Shown piece after piece: positions 13,401 through 25,300 of a DNA stretch of 64,000 bases. A program made the translations under genes and the position numbers. This DNA comes from Tetranychus cinnabarinus. Lineage: Eukaryota > Arthropoda > Arachnida > Trombidiformes > Tetranychidae. The notes beneath the pieces were generated by a model. It was not told the origin of the DNA. It made no database searches and was given only the letters and a program-made list of their open reading frames with translations. The stretch lies in contig WHVY01000001.1 of assembly GCA_022266195.1 (NCBI GenBank), forward strand, positions 17,670,001 to 17,734,000, given 5' to 3'. Positions within the stretch are counted from its first letter, which is position 1. Each line of letters starts with the position of its first letter.

Positions 13401-13565
13401 AATTAAGTCGCCATTTTGTCAGTATAGCTGATGACATAAACCATCTCAATTACTTCAACCAAACGCTCTATTATGCTTAATATTAACCCAAAATTTACAT
13501 TTTCATCTTTTTCTAGTGATCACAATTAACTATCGGGAAGTAAATCAATTTGATTCTGCCATCAA
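10475..13565. other. 3.1 kb gene-poor interval
   Basis: AT-rich sequence between the divergent ceramide synthase and DEG/ENaC genes. It contains the inverted-repeat pair described at 10729-11662 and a His/Ser-coding CAT/TCA simple repeat near 11970-12130. That repeat creates the short frames at 11889-12254; nothing else supports them as genes. Confidence 0.5.
10729..11662. mobile_element. Possible non-autonomous DNA transposon, 934 bp
   Basis: A 20-base end, CAGGTTGGGCGTGTTTATTT at 10729-10748, recurs in inverted orientation at 11643-11662 with one mismatch. Similarity fades after that (CAATTGTAAATT against CAAATTTAAAA). No clear target duplication is visible (flanks ATAC and ATAA), and no transposase frame lies between. 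It could be an old MITE or a solitary inverted repeat in the ceramide synthase upstream region. Confidence 0.4.
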
Positions 13566-15089
13566 ATGGTACCAGATTATATTAAGGATAATTGGCAAAC
13601 GTTGTTATCTTACGCATTTGCTTCCATTGGCCTTGTTTGGCAAGTTAATTCAATTTCAAAGGTTTACTTCAATTATGAAACTCAAGTCGACATTTCTATT
13701 GGTGTTTCAACCAAGATCGCGATGCCAGGTTTGACTGTTTGTCTTGAAATTGATCAACTATCATTTGGTAATGCAACTCGCCAAGACATTGAAATAGCTG
13801 CTGAGTTTTTATCACAATCAAGCGTATCATCTTTAAATTATCTCACAAAATATGAATATTCATATTTGCCGATTAACCTGTTGGCAAATTTTGCTTCACC
13901 CGATACAAAGATATATTGTAATGTTCCGGCCACTGAACTACCTCGCTTAAACACTTCATTGGACTGGACATGTGGCAATATTGTTCCTACGAAAATAACT
14001 ATTCATTACATGCCATACACTGGGACAATTGCTCGGTGTGTTACATATTTTTATCAAGATTCAGCTGGAGGAGAGTTTGACGTTTTCACCAACAGTGCTA
14101 AAGATTTTTATGTACTTAAGATTGACACTTTTGAACCAAAAGTGATATCGATTTATGTTCATAATCCAAGTCAAATCAACCAAATTTCTGATGCTGACAC
14201 CATAACCTTTTCAACTGGTGAATTGAATGAGATCGTCTTGCTTACGTCCAAATTTGTCACTCTTTTATTGCCTCCACCTTATCGGACGGCTTGTCGTTCA
14301 TATGATGAGTTTGAATTCGGACGACTTGGCTGCATCTTTGATTGTTTCGTTAAGGAGACTAACAAGAGATGTCCGGTTTGGTCCATTTTATCTCCTGCTA
14401 ATGTTAGTGTAGCTCTTCCTTTTATGAGAAAGGTTAGCGAAATCAATGGAACCTCCGATTGCCATGTAAAGGATAAAAATTTTTGCTTTTCTGTCTGTAG
14501 TCAACCAGAATGTAAAGGCGTTTATTACACCACTACTAATGTATATCTTTCAGAGAGGCGTTCTTTGGCCAATTCAAATAGTACTCTTGTTTATGTTCGG
14601 CGCCCATCTGGAGTTGAATTTGGTTACAAGTACAAAGCCCGACTGGCTCCAATTGAATTTTTTTGTTATCTTGCTTCCTGTCTGAGTCTTTGGTATGGCA
14701 TTTCGTTTATCAACTTTTATCGATTCCTAACAGGATGGTTGAGAAATAATTTGATTAGTTTCAATTTTATCAGTCAACAAACCCAAGTACAATCACCATC
14801 TCAGCTGGCAGCAATTCAAAACCATTCAATTTCAAATAAACCATCATTAATAAACAACATGAAAATTCAATACTTACATCCATATCAAGCTCATCAAAAT
14901 CGCTATTTTAATAAAAATCCAATTCATTACCACCAACCCAGCTGGTTAGCTGAACACTCAAACATTCGTCCAAAAGCACCTCAAATATCAACATTGCGAA
15001 ACAAATGGAGTCCACTCTCTCCTCAACGTACAGCCTATGATAAGAAAAGGTTCAACCTCAGCAGCGTCCAAATCTATTCAGCTTGGTGA
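13566..15089 (+). CDS. DEG/ENaC (amiloride-sensitive-type) cation channel subunit
   Basis: Intronless frame of 507 aa. The ATG at 13566 is supported by an in-frame TGA only 15 bases upstream. The topology is that of DEG/ENaC subunits: a short cytoplasmic N-terminus, TM1 at about residues 11-33, then MPGLTVC matching the family's post-TM1 FPxVTIC block. A Cys-rich ectodomain follows with LPPPYRTACRSYDEFEFGRL (family LxxPYxxxC). TM2 lies at about 360-388, where the segment CLSLWYGISFINFY keeps a G-I-S tripeptide at the G-x-S selectivity-filter position. A cytoplasmic tail of about 120 aa, rich in Gln, Asn and His, ends the protein. Members form trimeric Na+-permeable channels gated by protons, peptides or force (family knowledge); the ligand here is unknown. 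TM2 is otherwise quite divergent. Confidence 0.85.
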   Translation: MVPDYIKDNWQTLLSYAFASIGLVWQVNSISKVYFNYETQVDISIGVSTKIAMPGLTVCLEIDQLSFGNATRQDIEIAAEFLSQSSVSSLNYLTKYEYSYLPINLLANFASPDTKIYCNVPATELPRLNTSLDWTCGNIVPTKITIHYMPYTGTIARCVTYFYQDSAGGEFDVFTNSAKDFYVLKIDTFEPKVISIYVHNPSQINQISDADTITFSTGELNEIVLLTSKFVTLLLPPPYRTACRSYDEFEFGRLGCIFDCFVKETNKRCPVWSILSPANVSVALPFMRKVSEINGTSDCHVKDKNFCFSVCSQPECKGVYYTTTNVYLSERRSLANSNSTLVYVRRPSGVEFGYKYKARLAPIEFFCYLASCLSLWYGISFINFYRFLTGWLRNNLISFNFISQQTQVQSPSQLAAIQNHSISNKPSLINNMKIQYLHPYQAHQNRYFNKNPIHYHQPSWLAEHSNIRPKAPQISTLRNKWSPLSPQRTAYDKKRFNLSSVQIYSAW

Positions 15090-15270
15090 TGATTGAATCC
15101 ATGTCAATTCAGGCAAAATCTTTCTGGTCTTAATACACAAAACAGATTGAAGCAAAATAACAAATTCATAAGAAAAAGGTAAAGCGAAAGAAGAAAAATC
15201 AGTGAAATTCCAAGCAATTGCACTCAGAAGAGAGATAAGTATGAAGTTACATAAAAATCGAAAAAATATA

Positions 15271-15343
15271 CGACCTTGGCAGGATTCGAACCTGCAATCT
15301 TCTGATCCGAAGTCAGACGCCTTATCCGTTGGGCCACAAGGCC
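15271..15343 (-). tRNA. tRNA-Arg (anticodon TCG)
   Basis: 73 bases fold as a cloverleaf on the minus strand. Acceptor arms are GGCCTTG and CAAGGTC with discriminator G. The anticodon stem TCTGA/TCAGA encloses loop CTTCGGA, giving anticodon TCG, and the T arm GCAGG-TTCGAAT-CCTGC is perfect. The internal promoter boxes are intact: an A box (TGGCCCAACGG) and a B box (GGTTCGAATCC). A run of six T follows just downstream on the minus strand as the polymerase III terminator. There is no intron. Confidence 0.96.
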
Positions 15344-16370
15344 GCGTATATCAATTTAAGATTAATACAAAAACCAACCAAAAAAAACCTAAAATCTAGA
15401 TCGGACTTACACTGGCTGTAAAATTATCGCTCATTAATTCATCTCTGGTATTCGAGATTCAGGAAGATTTTTTTAATTTTTTTAATGTTATTTAAAATAC
15501 TCCAAATTTAAAGGTTGTACAACTGCAACCATAAGTATCTGATTCTTATTCCTGCGTATTTGGCATTGACTTTATTTTGTGGTTTTCAATCTAATCCCAT
15601 CTTTAAATTCATTATGTTCATTAATGTAGTGAGTCGTAAATGTAATTAGATGCTAATTATTTAGCTTTTTTTGTTTATCGATTGCATCTGTAATTATATC
15701 GCATTAATAAAATGAGATTTTATTCATTTCGCTTTATTTTTGTGTCTTAATGTTGAATTTTATAGCTTTGAAGACGCTTTGAATTTTGATTTCGAGTTGC
15801 AGGAGGAAAAACGATTTTAAATGTTCGTTTCATATCAATATTTGAAATAAGATGATAGAGAGGTGTAATAATATTATGATATTAATAAGTTGCAATGATG
15901 ATGCAGATTTGATGATAAAACCATTAATTACATTAGCATTTTATTACAAAAAGATGAAAAAAATTGTAGTGAAATGGATAAATAATTAGTTGCGATTTGT
16001 AGAAGGAAATGTTCCATTATCATGAGAAATTGATGAGTATGGATGAAAAAGGAACACCAATGTCAAGTTTTTTTCTTGATTGTAAATACCATTGAACAAT
16101 TTCGTTAAATGTTTTTGGCAATTTTGTTGAAAAATATCAAAAATGACGATCACCTTTTAAATTAATTATCATAAAGTAACTGAGCTTGTCATTGGTGATT
16201 GAACTTGTCAACAAAAATAAGCTGGAATAGCTTAAGGAATCCAAAAGACTTGACTTATGCATCGAATCCTTAATTGCCTGTGAAGAGTTTTTACATTGAT
16301 CAAGATTCTAGATCAAGTCAATAGTTCTGCCATGTTGTTGCATCTGACGGTGAGGATGATGATAGTACAA
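15344..16370. other. Intergenic, about 1 kb
   Basis: AT-rich sequence between the tRNA gene and the MARCH-type gene's stop codon, probably including that gene's 3' UTR. No coding frame, repeat or RNA structure stands out. Confidence 0.45.
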
Positions 16371-19300
16371 TCAAATATCAACAGGCAATGAATCCTTTTT
16401 TTCGTACTCATCAATATACCATTGTTGGTTGAGATAAATAAATTTAAGGAACAATTTGTAGAGAGTATTACGAGCTTTGACTTCAACATACATGGCGAGG
16501 AAAAACGCAAGGAAAAAAAGTACTCCACAGACCAGAGTGGTTATTTCAGTTTCAGTCAATTCAGTTTGCTTTGGGTTAATTTGTGGACCTTTGTCATGTT
16601 TGAAGCACAATATTGTTATTATGGCACAAGCAATCATGATGGTAACCGAGGCGAAAAACAATGAATGCAAAATCTTGTCTCGTCTGGAGCAATGAGGGAA
16701 TTGGCATTGGCGAACCTGAAAGGTATGAGAAAAAAAGACGATAAAATTAGCAATAATTTCATAAATATGTCAACGAGTTCATCATTAATCAATCCGTGAA
16801 TCATCGTCAATAGGAAACATCAGCCAAATAATGTAATAAAACAACTTTCTGTTAACAAATATTTCAATGCTTTCTATTTTGCTTTTCATTGAAGTAACTC
16901 TTTTACCATGAAGTCTAAAATGATGATTCAGATGGTGATTAAGACGATGATTGAGTTGAAATGGTGAACAATTAACAAATTTACAGAAGTTCCTCTTGAA
17001 ACAAAAGGAAGAGAAAGAAAGAGAACCAAATAGTCGACTATTTTTTTTGCTACCATGGCTTTTGGAAAATCTGACAGATGGAAAAAGCTCATTTTTTGGC
17101 CGAATATCAGAATATTTTTTTCTTCTATTCCTTTATTTTTTCCTCTTTCCATGGCCAAATATCTCGTGCATCTTTCAGGACTATTATACATTCACTGGAG
17201 TATCTTTCATCAGCATAATTATCTTCATCTTCATCACCATCATCATTATCCTATTTGATTCCCTCAAGAGCAAAGTTACATTTCATTGCCATTCATTATC
17301 ATCTTCATTATCATAACCATCACCAGGTTCATGTTCATTTGCCTTTCCAAATGTTGCAAGAGTCATGGTAACTAATGATGATTTGTTGATCACGGGCAAC
17401 TCTAGTTGATTAGTTAATTACCTTGAATTTTTTATGCCACTGATAGTTGTATTGGCAAAGCTCACAGCTTAACGGTTTTCTGGTTCGTTTGGAGCTTATT
17501 TCAAGCCATCTCTAGAGGAAAAATAGAAAATAGAAAGACAAAATTTCTATTAGTAACAGTATTCAGTTCAATAATGAAATCATGATGTAATTTGCAATGA
17601 AAAAATATATATATATCTGAACAGTAAAGGTTAACTCATTGATGCAAGTTGAAAGAAATAAAAAGCGTTTTCTCAATCGAATGAGTAACTGTAGATTCTG
17701 GGTTTCAAGGCCAGCTAAGGTCATCTATAAAATTTGTGACCTTAATTGTTGTGAAGGCTGTACACCAATTTTACGATTAGATTTGATATGGAAAATTAAA
17801 TAATTAAGTTCAATAGTCCATTAAATATTCTGTGGGGTTAAAAGTCTAGCAAAATAGTGAATAAGTGACTTTTTTTCATGTCATCAACCAAAATCACCTG
17901 AAGACAACTTCAATAACAAAGTATCTTGTCTTAAACAGCAGACTTTTGTATTGACCTTCAGTTAAGGTCACTTATTTTATGGATGACCTTAACTGGCCTT
18001 GAAACCCAGAATTTAAATTATTCATTCCAATATATACAATTGTTCAAATATGAGTTTGACTAAAGGACAATTTGAAAGTTATGAGGCCAAACAGGCGTAA
18101 AAATGACGCTCAATAAACTGATTCTATTAATTTGAACATTATTGTCTAATGGAGTCAATTTCAAACATCATTAATGCATAATTATTAATATCATTCATAA
18201 TATGATATTCAATCATTTTAGATAAATTTTCAAGGTGCTCCATGAGTTGGAAATTGAATTTACTATTTTTAAATCAAGTTGAAATTATGTTTTGCCAGAG
18301 ACTTATTATTTTGAAATGTTATCTTCAATTTTATTATGTTTGTAATTCAAGGAAAATATTTACTAAAGTATCAATCCTAAGCTCTGGCTTTAAATCACTA
18401 TTATTAGGTTAATTTTAAATTATAAATGATTATTTTCACAATTTTGTTTATTATTTACCTTTTATAAGATTAAGTCTTACCACTGACTATTTGAAAAGAT
18501 GATAGCCTCACTTTACATGATATTATATTTATGGAAGTTTATTTATATTATTTATTACCTTTTTTTAAATACATTGTAAATTTGTTTTCATAAACTTGTT
18601 TGCCATTTATTTTGCTATTTATATCCTGAAACTAGTGAAAAGGTGGTGAAAGTGAATTTATTTACAAAATGATAATTCAATGGTTTGTTTTGCTGAACAC
18701 CGTCTTTTCGGGTCCCTTACACATGTACAACTCAAGGCTATCATGTTGAAATTATTTTGTATACAGGCTTGTAAGTATTTACATTTTTAATGGTTGATGA
18801 TGCATATCAGGTAACCAGAAAACAATGTAACCGCCAACCGATTTGAGCAACATTTTAAGATGTAACATGATAAAAAAAAGAAATTGCTAACAAATAGAAA
18901 TTTGAAAGTAAATTGTATCAAATTTCAAGATTTTGCAAGATTAAAATTTCATTGTTTTAAGCAGAGAAGCATGTTCTGAAAGCACTGGCTTCAGATTATA
19001 ATTTTTAACATACTATGACAGATTTAAAGACTAAACTATTTCAAAATTATACTTGATACATAACAGAAGTAATCAGCAGAACAATCGTATGGATAAAAGC
19101 TGAAGAAAATGAAGCTTGAGTTGGCAAGAGTTTATTTGAATTAAGCTGATTGCGTCAAGTATTCCTCAACAAAGAACAATAACCAAATGGAAAGTAAACA
19201 AATGATGGAAATTGGAAATTTCTTGTAACAAAAAAGAAAAAAAAAGAAGACAAAGAAATGAAAAGTGAATGAGATCATGCAACTTACCATGAGACAGCCA

Positions 19301-19599
19301 CAATGGATGTACCTCATTGTACCAGCACAGCGACATGGTGTAATCAATGGATCCAGATCTTTGGCATTTAAGTGACAAATTTTACACATAGGAGCATTAG
19401 GGTCATTTGCTAGGCTACTAGCGATACTTAACTGGGCAATGGAAGAACTTTCTGACAACGGTCGGCATGAAATTGTATGAGGATGATGAGTTGACAAAGC
19501 TTCTTGGTTATTGTTATCATTGTTATTGGCAGTAGATGAATTAGATGAATCAATTTCTTTGATTAAACCCTCAGTCGAGGATAATTTTCGACCCTCCAT
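16371..19599 (-). CDS. MARCH-type membrane RING-CH E3 ubiquitin ligase
   Basis: Three exons (19288-19599, 17422-17511, 16371-16715) join in phase 0 to 248 aa. The RING-CH (C4HC3) finger begins at Cys72-Cys75 (CKIC), runs through TPCRCAGTMRYIHCGCLM at the end of exon 1, and finishes in exon 2 with the second half CELCQYNYQW. Exon 3 encodes two membrane segments (FFASVTIMIACAIITILCF and TTLVCGVLFFLAFFLAMYV) and a short tail. This finger-TM-TM order is that of MARCH ligases, which ubiquitinate membrane proteins in ER, endosomes and plasma membrane (family knowledge). The N-terminal 65 residues are Ser/Asn-rich and low complexity. Which vertebrate MARCH it matches is unclear. A codon TAG directly precedes the ATG, so the start is firm. 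The first intron is 1.8 kb and holds a MITE. Confidence 0.88.
17512..19287. other. Large first intron of the MARCH-type gene
   Basis: 1.78 kb of AT-rich intron sequence. It holds a short (AT)n run near 17608-17620 and the inverted-repeat element at 17696-18011. No other structure was seen. Confidence 0.6.
17696..18011. mobile_element. MITE with 50-bp terminal inverted repeats (316 bp)
   Basis: The left end 17696-17745 begins TTCTGGGTTTCAAGGCCAGC. The right end 17962-18011 is its reverse complement, with about four mismatches over 50 bases. The centre is AT-rich without a frame. The element sits wholly inside the MARCH intron. The inner part of each arm contains AAGGTCAT and GTGACCTTAA, so each arm is itself partly palindromic. 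I see no clean target-site duplication, so the exact ends and superfamily are open. Confidence 0.75.
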
Positions 19600-20387
19600 C
19601 TATTTTTAATCATTCGTCCACATTAGTAACCACAATTAATATAAAATAGTAAAATTTAAATTACAAGTACAATGGAACAAAAAAAAACTCCGTTTAATGT
19701 TGGTTATCTTTACTTAGGTTGAATTGTATTGAGAACTGTTACTTATGGTGAGAAGACAAATTATTTAATCCTATGGTTGGCCTAAGTGAGCGGCTATTGA
19801 AATCACATTTTGAAATCACAAACTGTTAATCTTAAAGGTAATTTAATGTTTAGAGACAAACCAATCAAGGTAACAATCAATGAGCATGATTGTAATCTTT
19901 TGAATCTCATTCATTCATTCGAGAGCTGAAATAAAGTGCCACCTACTGTTCATAAAATAACTTAAATTTGTTTTTTTCTAAAACTTTTTCTCATTAATAC
20001 TTTTCAATTGTAATTTCGAGTTGATTAATCCAACGGCTAAGCACTTTTAACTAATTTTTACACACTTAATCAACTCTAAGTGAAAGTTCATTCAGATATA
20101 GAGAGATCAATTCTAGCTTTTTAATTGACTCTTTGACCATTTAAATGTATTGAATTTAGCGCTGTTACTATAGCTACAAAAATAAACAAATTTCACCAAC
20201 ATTTGTCAATGAGATAAGTAATGGATGTTTTGATTAATCCAGCCTGCCCAAAAAATTTAATTATGTTAATTTAGTGTATTAGATTTTTAAATATTAAGTT
20301 ATTTATCATGTTTTTGAATGTACCCTGACCTCATCCACCTATATTGATTGATTGCTTCAATTTTCTATCCTTATTTTGTAATTCAAA
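19600..20387. other. Divergent promoter interval of MARCH-type and ZDHHC genes
   Basis: 788 bp between two head-to-head start codons, presumably carrying both promoters and leaders. It is AT-rich, and no TATA element or repeat can be singled out with confidence. Confidence 0.45.
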
Positions 20388-21407
20388 ATGATAGATAAAC
20401 ACAACCGCTGCTTAGGTGGCTTATGGCTTGTCCGTGATGTTTGTGGTATCATTTGTGCCATATTTACCTGGTTACTTATTCTTTTTGGTGAATATGTTGT
20501 GATGAGATATATATTACTACCTGAGGAAGATAGTTTTTACAAATTTGTCAACATCATCATCTTCCAAATACTAGCATTCCTCGCTATAAGTAGTCATTTG
20601 AGAACTATGTTCACAGATCCTGGAGCAGTGCCACGAGGAACAGCCACTAAAGAAGCAATCGAATCATTAGGTAAACTTTTTGATTTCAATACGAGCATAA
20701 AAAACAAATTTCTCACTATTTTCTTCTCTATTCCAGGTCTAAGTGAAGGTCAAGTGTTGTATAAGTGTCAAAAATGTTGTAGCATAAAGCCTGAAAGAGC
20801 TCATCATTGCTCTGTATGTCAAAGATGTATTAGAAAAATGGATCATCATTGTCCCTGGGTTAACAATTGTGTTGGTTTGAACAATCAGAAATTCTTTGTC
20901 TTGTTTACCTTTTACATTGCGTTGATATCTTGTCATGCCCTTCTTCTGGCTGTTTTCCACTTCATAAAGTGTGTTGAAACTGATTGGAAGCGTAAGTTGA
21001 TTATTTTGTTTACCGTCTTCAATGTATCATTAAAAAGAGATTACAACTTTAAATTTTATCTTATTTGATCAACAGAATGTGGACCTAAATCTAACGGTCA
21101 TTCAAACCCTAATCCCTCCCATATTGGTCCAGCTCCATGGACCATTATTCTACTTGTATGCCTTGTGTTTGAATCGCTTTTATTTGCGATTTTCACTTTC
21201 ATTATGTTTGGTGTGCAAATTCAAGGAATTTATAATAATGAAACTGGAATCGAATCTCTTAAAAGAGAGAACAAAACTTGGCGCAAAAGATCACTTAAAA
21301 GTTTTCGCGATGTATTTGGTAAAGGGTTTAGTTTAACTTGGCTATCTCCATTCACAAGGCCGATTATTGGAGGCAAAGTGGAGAGCAGTTACTCTTATGC
21401 GGTTTAA
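20388..21407 (+). CDS. ZDHHC3: Palmitoyltransferase, ZDHHC3/7 (GODZ) type
   Basis: Three exons (20388-20670, 20737-20991, 21076-21407) join in phase to 289 aa; vertebrate ZDHHC3 is about 299. The Cys-rich domain reads YKCQKCCSIKPERAHHCSVC then MDHHCPWVNNCVG, with the catalytic DHHC at residues 130-133. Two TM helices precede and two follow it. The blocks MFTDPGAVPRGTATKEAIES, IRKMDHHCPWVNNC, MFGVQIQGI and NETGIESLKRE identify the Golgi ZDHHC3/ZDHHC7 group, which S-acylates Galpha subunits, GABA-A receptor gamma2 and others (family knowledge). Whether it is closer to ZDHHC3 or ZDHHC7 cannot be decided, and one arthropod gene may represent both. The 66-bp first intron (20671-20736) is a multiple of three and has no stop, so retention would insert 22 residues. 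Confidence 0.93.
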
Positions 21408-22309
21408 AACGACATTTTTCAATCAATTGAAATATCTTGAATGGAAAGATTTCTTAAAATCTTTTATTGCAATATTTGCTTGATCATTTCGAGTTGATTA
21501 AATTATTTTATGATAATGAAGTCAAAATGGTACAAAACGACTGGTACACCGATTCCTTGTAAAGCATGATAACTAACCATTATCTCAGCTTGATCATCTA
21601 TATTGTGGAAAACTGAGTTTTTCAATCACGATATGAAAACTCTATTTTATAAACTAAGACTTATCATGAGATTAGGTCACAAGTGTTTTTTAAACTTGAA
21701 TCAAATTATTTAATGACTCAAAAAATGCGATTTGAATATTATATTGTTAAAGCAATTTTGCAGCTTTACTTGCTTTATTCTATTAACTATTATATGTTGT
21801 ATATTTTATTACATTACAAATAAATCTTAGATCGTTTTTCCATTCGATTTTTGAGTGATAAAACAACACTTTATGAAACATCTTGAGATGACATCACCTA
21901 ATTTAATACCCAATCAAAAACCAGAGTCGACTTGCCAATTAACTTAAGTCCAAGTAAACATTTGCATGCAATCCAGAAATTAAAGGTGACTCTAAAATGA
22001 GAATTAATAAATCAAGTACATCAATTGAGAATAAAGTGAATGAATATGAAGCAACAAACAGGGTGAATGCTAGAGTTGATGAATTTTTAAACTTTACGAT
22101 TATATTGAGAAATGAGAAATTTTTAAAGAATACTCGGAAGTTGCGAAGCGTTAATCAAGCAGTCCCAAAGACTCTATAAATGGACAAATCAGAGATATAT
22201 TAAGGCAAATTACGTTTAACGTATTTTCTTGAAGCTTAGTTAATTTATAGTGAGATGAAGCAGCTTTAAGCGTGGATTAGCGCATGTTAATCAATGAGAC
22301 TAAATTGAT
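21408..22309. other. Intergenic between ZDHHC and catalase 3' ends
   Basis: A tail-to-tail interval with both 3' UTRs. The stretch 22123-22173 on the minus strand could be an alternative last exon of catalase (see findings). A plus-strand 60-codon frame over it has no support. Confidence 0.45.
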
Positions 22310-25300
22310 TCAATCTGATCCAGAAGTTACCTTATTGTAGCTTGCAATAACTTTTTGAACTCGTGAAGCATAGTCCTCATCAATAGATTTCAATAAATCA
22401 ATGACTCGCAATTGAATAAATTGTTGTGCATCTTTAAGGTGACCTCCCATATTGGATGCTAATCGATTTTTTTCATCCTCATTGAGCACATTTCGCCAAA
22501 ATTCACGAACTTGGGTAACATTGTCATCATTTCCCGATTCATATCGATCCATATCACCAATGAAATGCTCAGCTGAGTATGGACACTCCTTATAAACTGG
22601 GTTTGCTTTGATGTTAACAAACGAGTTGGGAAGGTAATTTGGCATTCCACCAAGATTACCATCAACACACATTGGACCGTCCCGATGGCTCAAAGCATAA
22701 ACGGGACATCGAGCTTTGTTGACCGGAATCATGTGATAATTGGCTCCAAGTCTGAAAAAAGTCGGAAGATCACATTTTATTACTAAATGACTAAGATTTA
22801 AGTCAAAAATTAAATTAACTTACCTATGACGATGGGTATCAGGGTAAGAGAATAATCTTGCTTGGAGCATTTTATCAGGAGAAGGTTCAATTCCAGGAAC
22901 CAAATTAGCTGGCGAGAAAGCTGATTGTTCCACTTCAGCAAAATAATTGTTAGGATTTTTGTTGAGAACAACTTTACCAACCTCAATCAAGGGAAACTCT
23001 TTGTGAGACCAAACCTTATACAAAAAAACAATCAATATGATCAATATGGGAAAACATAATTTACTAGACTGTTTATTTACCTTAGTTAGATCGAATGGGT
23101 TGAATTTAAAGTTTTTAGCTTGTTCAAATGTCATAATTTGAACATAAAATATCCATGAAGGGAAATCGCCAGATGAGATTGCATTATACAAATCTCGAAT
23201 AGAATAGTCTGGGTCTTTGCCTAGAATCAAAAACGACAGTAATAAATGATTAGCAGGTGTCATTTATAAGGTAAACAAGGTAAGTTAATGAAAATTACCA
23301 GCTAATTTATCTGCTCGCTTAGCGTCTAGATTTTTAATTCCCTGAGTAGGTTTGAGGTGAAACTTGGCCCAAACAGCTTCACCTTCAGCATTAACCAACT
23401 TGAATGTGTGTGATCCATAGCCATTCATATGGCGATAACCATCAGGAGTTCCTCGATCAGAAAACAAGAAACTAACTTGATGCATAGATTCTGGTCTTTG
23501 GCTCAAGAAGTCCCAGAACATATCAGCGTCTTTCAAATGAGTTTGAGGATTCCTTTTCTGGGTATGTATGAAAGAGGGGAAATGAATTGGATCACGAATG
23601 AAGAAGATTGGAGTGTTGTTTCCAACAAGATCCCAATTTCCTAACAATAGATAAATTGCGACAATTAGCGTGTGATCATTAGTAATTTTATCATTTTATA
23701 CCTTCTTCAGTGTAAAATTTAATAGCAAAGCCTCTGGGATCACGAGCTGTATCTGCTGAACCAGATTCCCCACCAACAGTTGAAAAACGTACCACTAGCT
23801 GGGTTTGCTTACCAACACTTTTTTTCAACGATAAATTTTAAAAAAGTATGATTACTCACTAACCAATTAAAGTAACGATAAATTACGATTTAAAATAGAT
23901 GGGAGTTGGCTTACTCTTTGAAAATTGCAGCTCTGCAATATTTTTTTATCTCGTCTGAAGTTACTTCAAAATAGCCAAAAGCACCAGCACCTTTAGCATG
24001 AACAACACGCTCTGGAATACGCTCACGATCAAAAGAAGCCAGTTCTTCAATCAGTTTAATGTCTTGAAGGACAATCGGACCTCTAGGACCGACAGTCATT
24101 GAATTGAATTTATCACCAACAGGACATCCCTCAAGATTTGTCAATACATGAGGCTGAAAGTGTATAGAAAAATTGATTAATATTAATAGTTAGTTTGATA
24201 GTTAAATTAATAGCATGTCAGATATAATTAGTATTATGTCTGTTACTAAATTTTAGATAGTTTTTACATGATAACTATCTGATAATTATCTGAACATGAG
24301 AAATTAATTTACATTTGAAATTAAACAAGACTAATCACTTTTCTAAAAATAGAGCAATCAAGCAACAAGATTGGTCGATTCGCTACTGACAACCTTGAGA
24401 AAACGAAAACAAGAGTTTTCATGGTAAAAACACCTTCGATCAAGATTTTACTGATTATACGCTAAGCCTGCGATTAGGTGAAAAATTGAAACATTGTCAA
24501 AACTGGAAGTTAAGCTTTGACCGGAACAATCAATTGATTTCAATGAGGATGAGAATTTCAAAGACCATGTAAGACTTTGAGTTGGATAAGTAAAATATTG
24601 GAGCAATTCAGTAGTATTAACGTATTTAATAATAAGGGTTATTAATGTATGTACGAATCTTGGTGTTTCAATATAAGTTATTACAATAACGTATGTAAAA
24701 ATACTTGGTACCAGTAAATAAGGACCTTTCAATATACGTTATATAAATAACGCATGTAAAGATTCTGGTGTTAAATCAATGGTACCGACGGACAAACGAA
24801 TCCATAAACTTAACGGATAAGATAGAAAATAATTGATCATTAATTCACCTTTTCTCGATCACAGTTATTCATTAATTAACCCATTATTGTCCTTCTAACC
24901 CTTCTCCTTGTTTTACCATCATCTCCCAACAATACTTACAATTACAGCAACAATTGATATTGCTTTCTTACTGTCTTCAAATATTATAATTACAATTGTC
25001 ATCTAACTAACCTTACACTTCTACACCCCCATACCTTTGGGTTTTCATCAATCATCAGAACTCAAGCTTGAGGCTGCATAGAGGTGTTGAGCATGTACCA
25101 TTTTCAGATCATTTCCCATCTGAATCAGATAGATATTATTAGCTAATTTGCTGTGTATTTGATATGGGCCAAGAAAACGCGGATCCAATTTTCCTAATGC
25201 AATATTTGCAAGATTCTTAACGTAGACTTGGTCACTTTCATTGAGGATGGGTGCCTTGTGTTTTTCATCAAATATCTTCTTATTATACTGATGCTTTTTA

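Noticed and set aside
16422..17316. Several plus-strand and minus-strand frames around the MARCH gene
   Set aside because: Antisense to, or intronic in, the MARCH-type gene; pyrimidine-rich low-complexity peptides.
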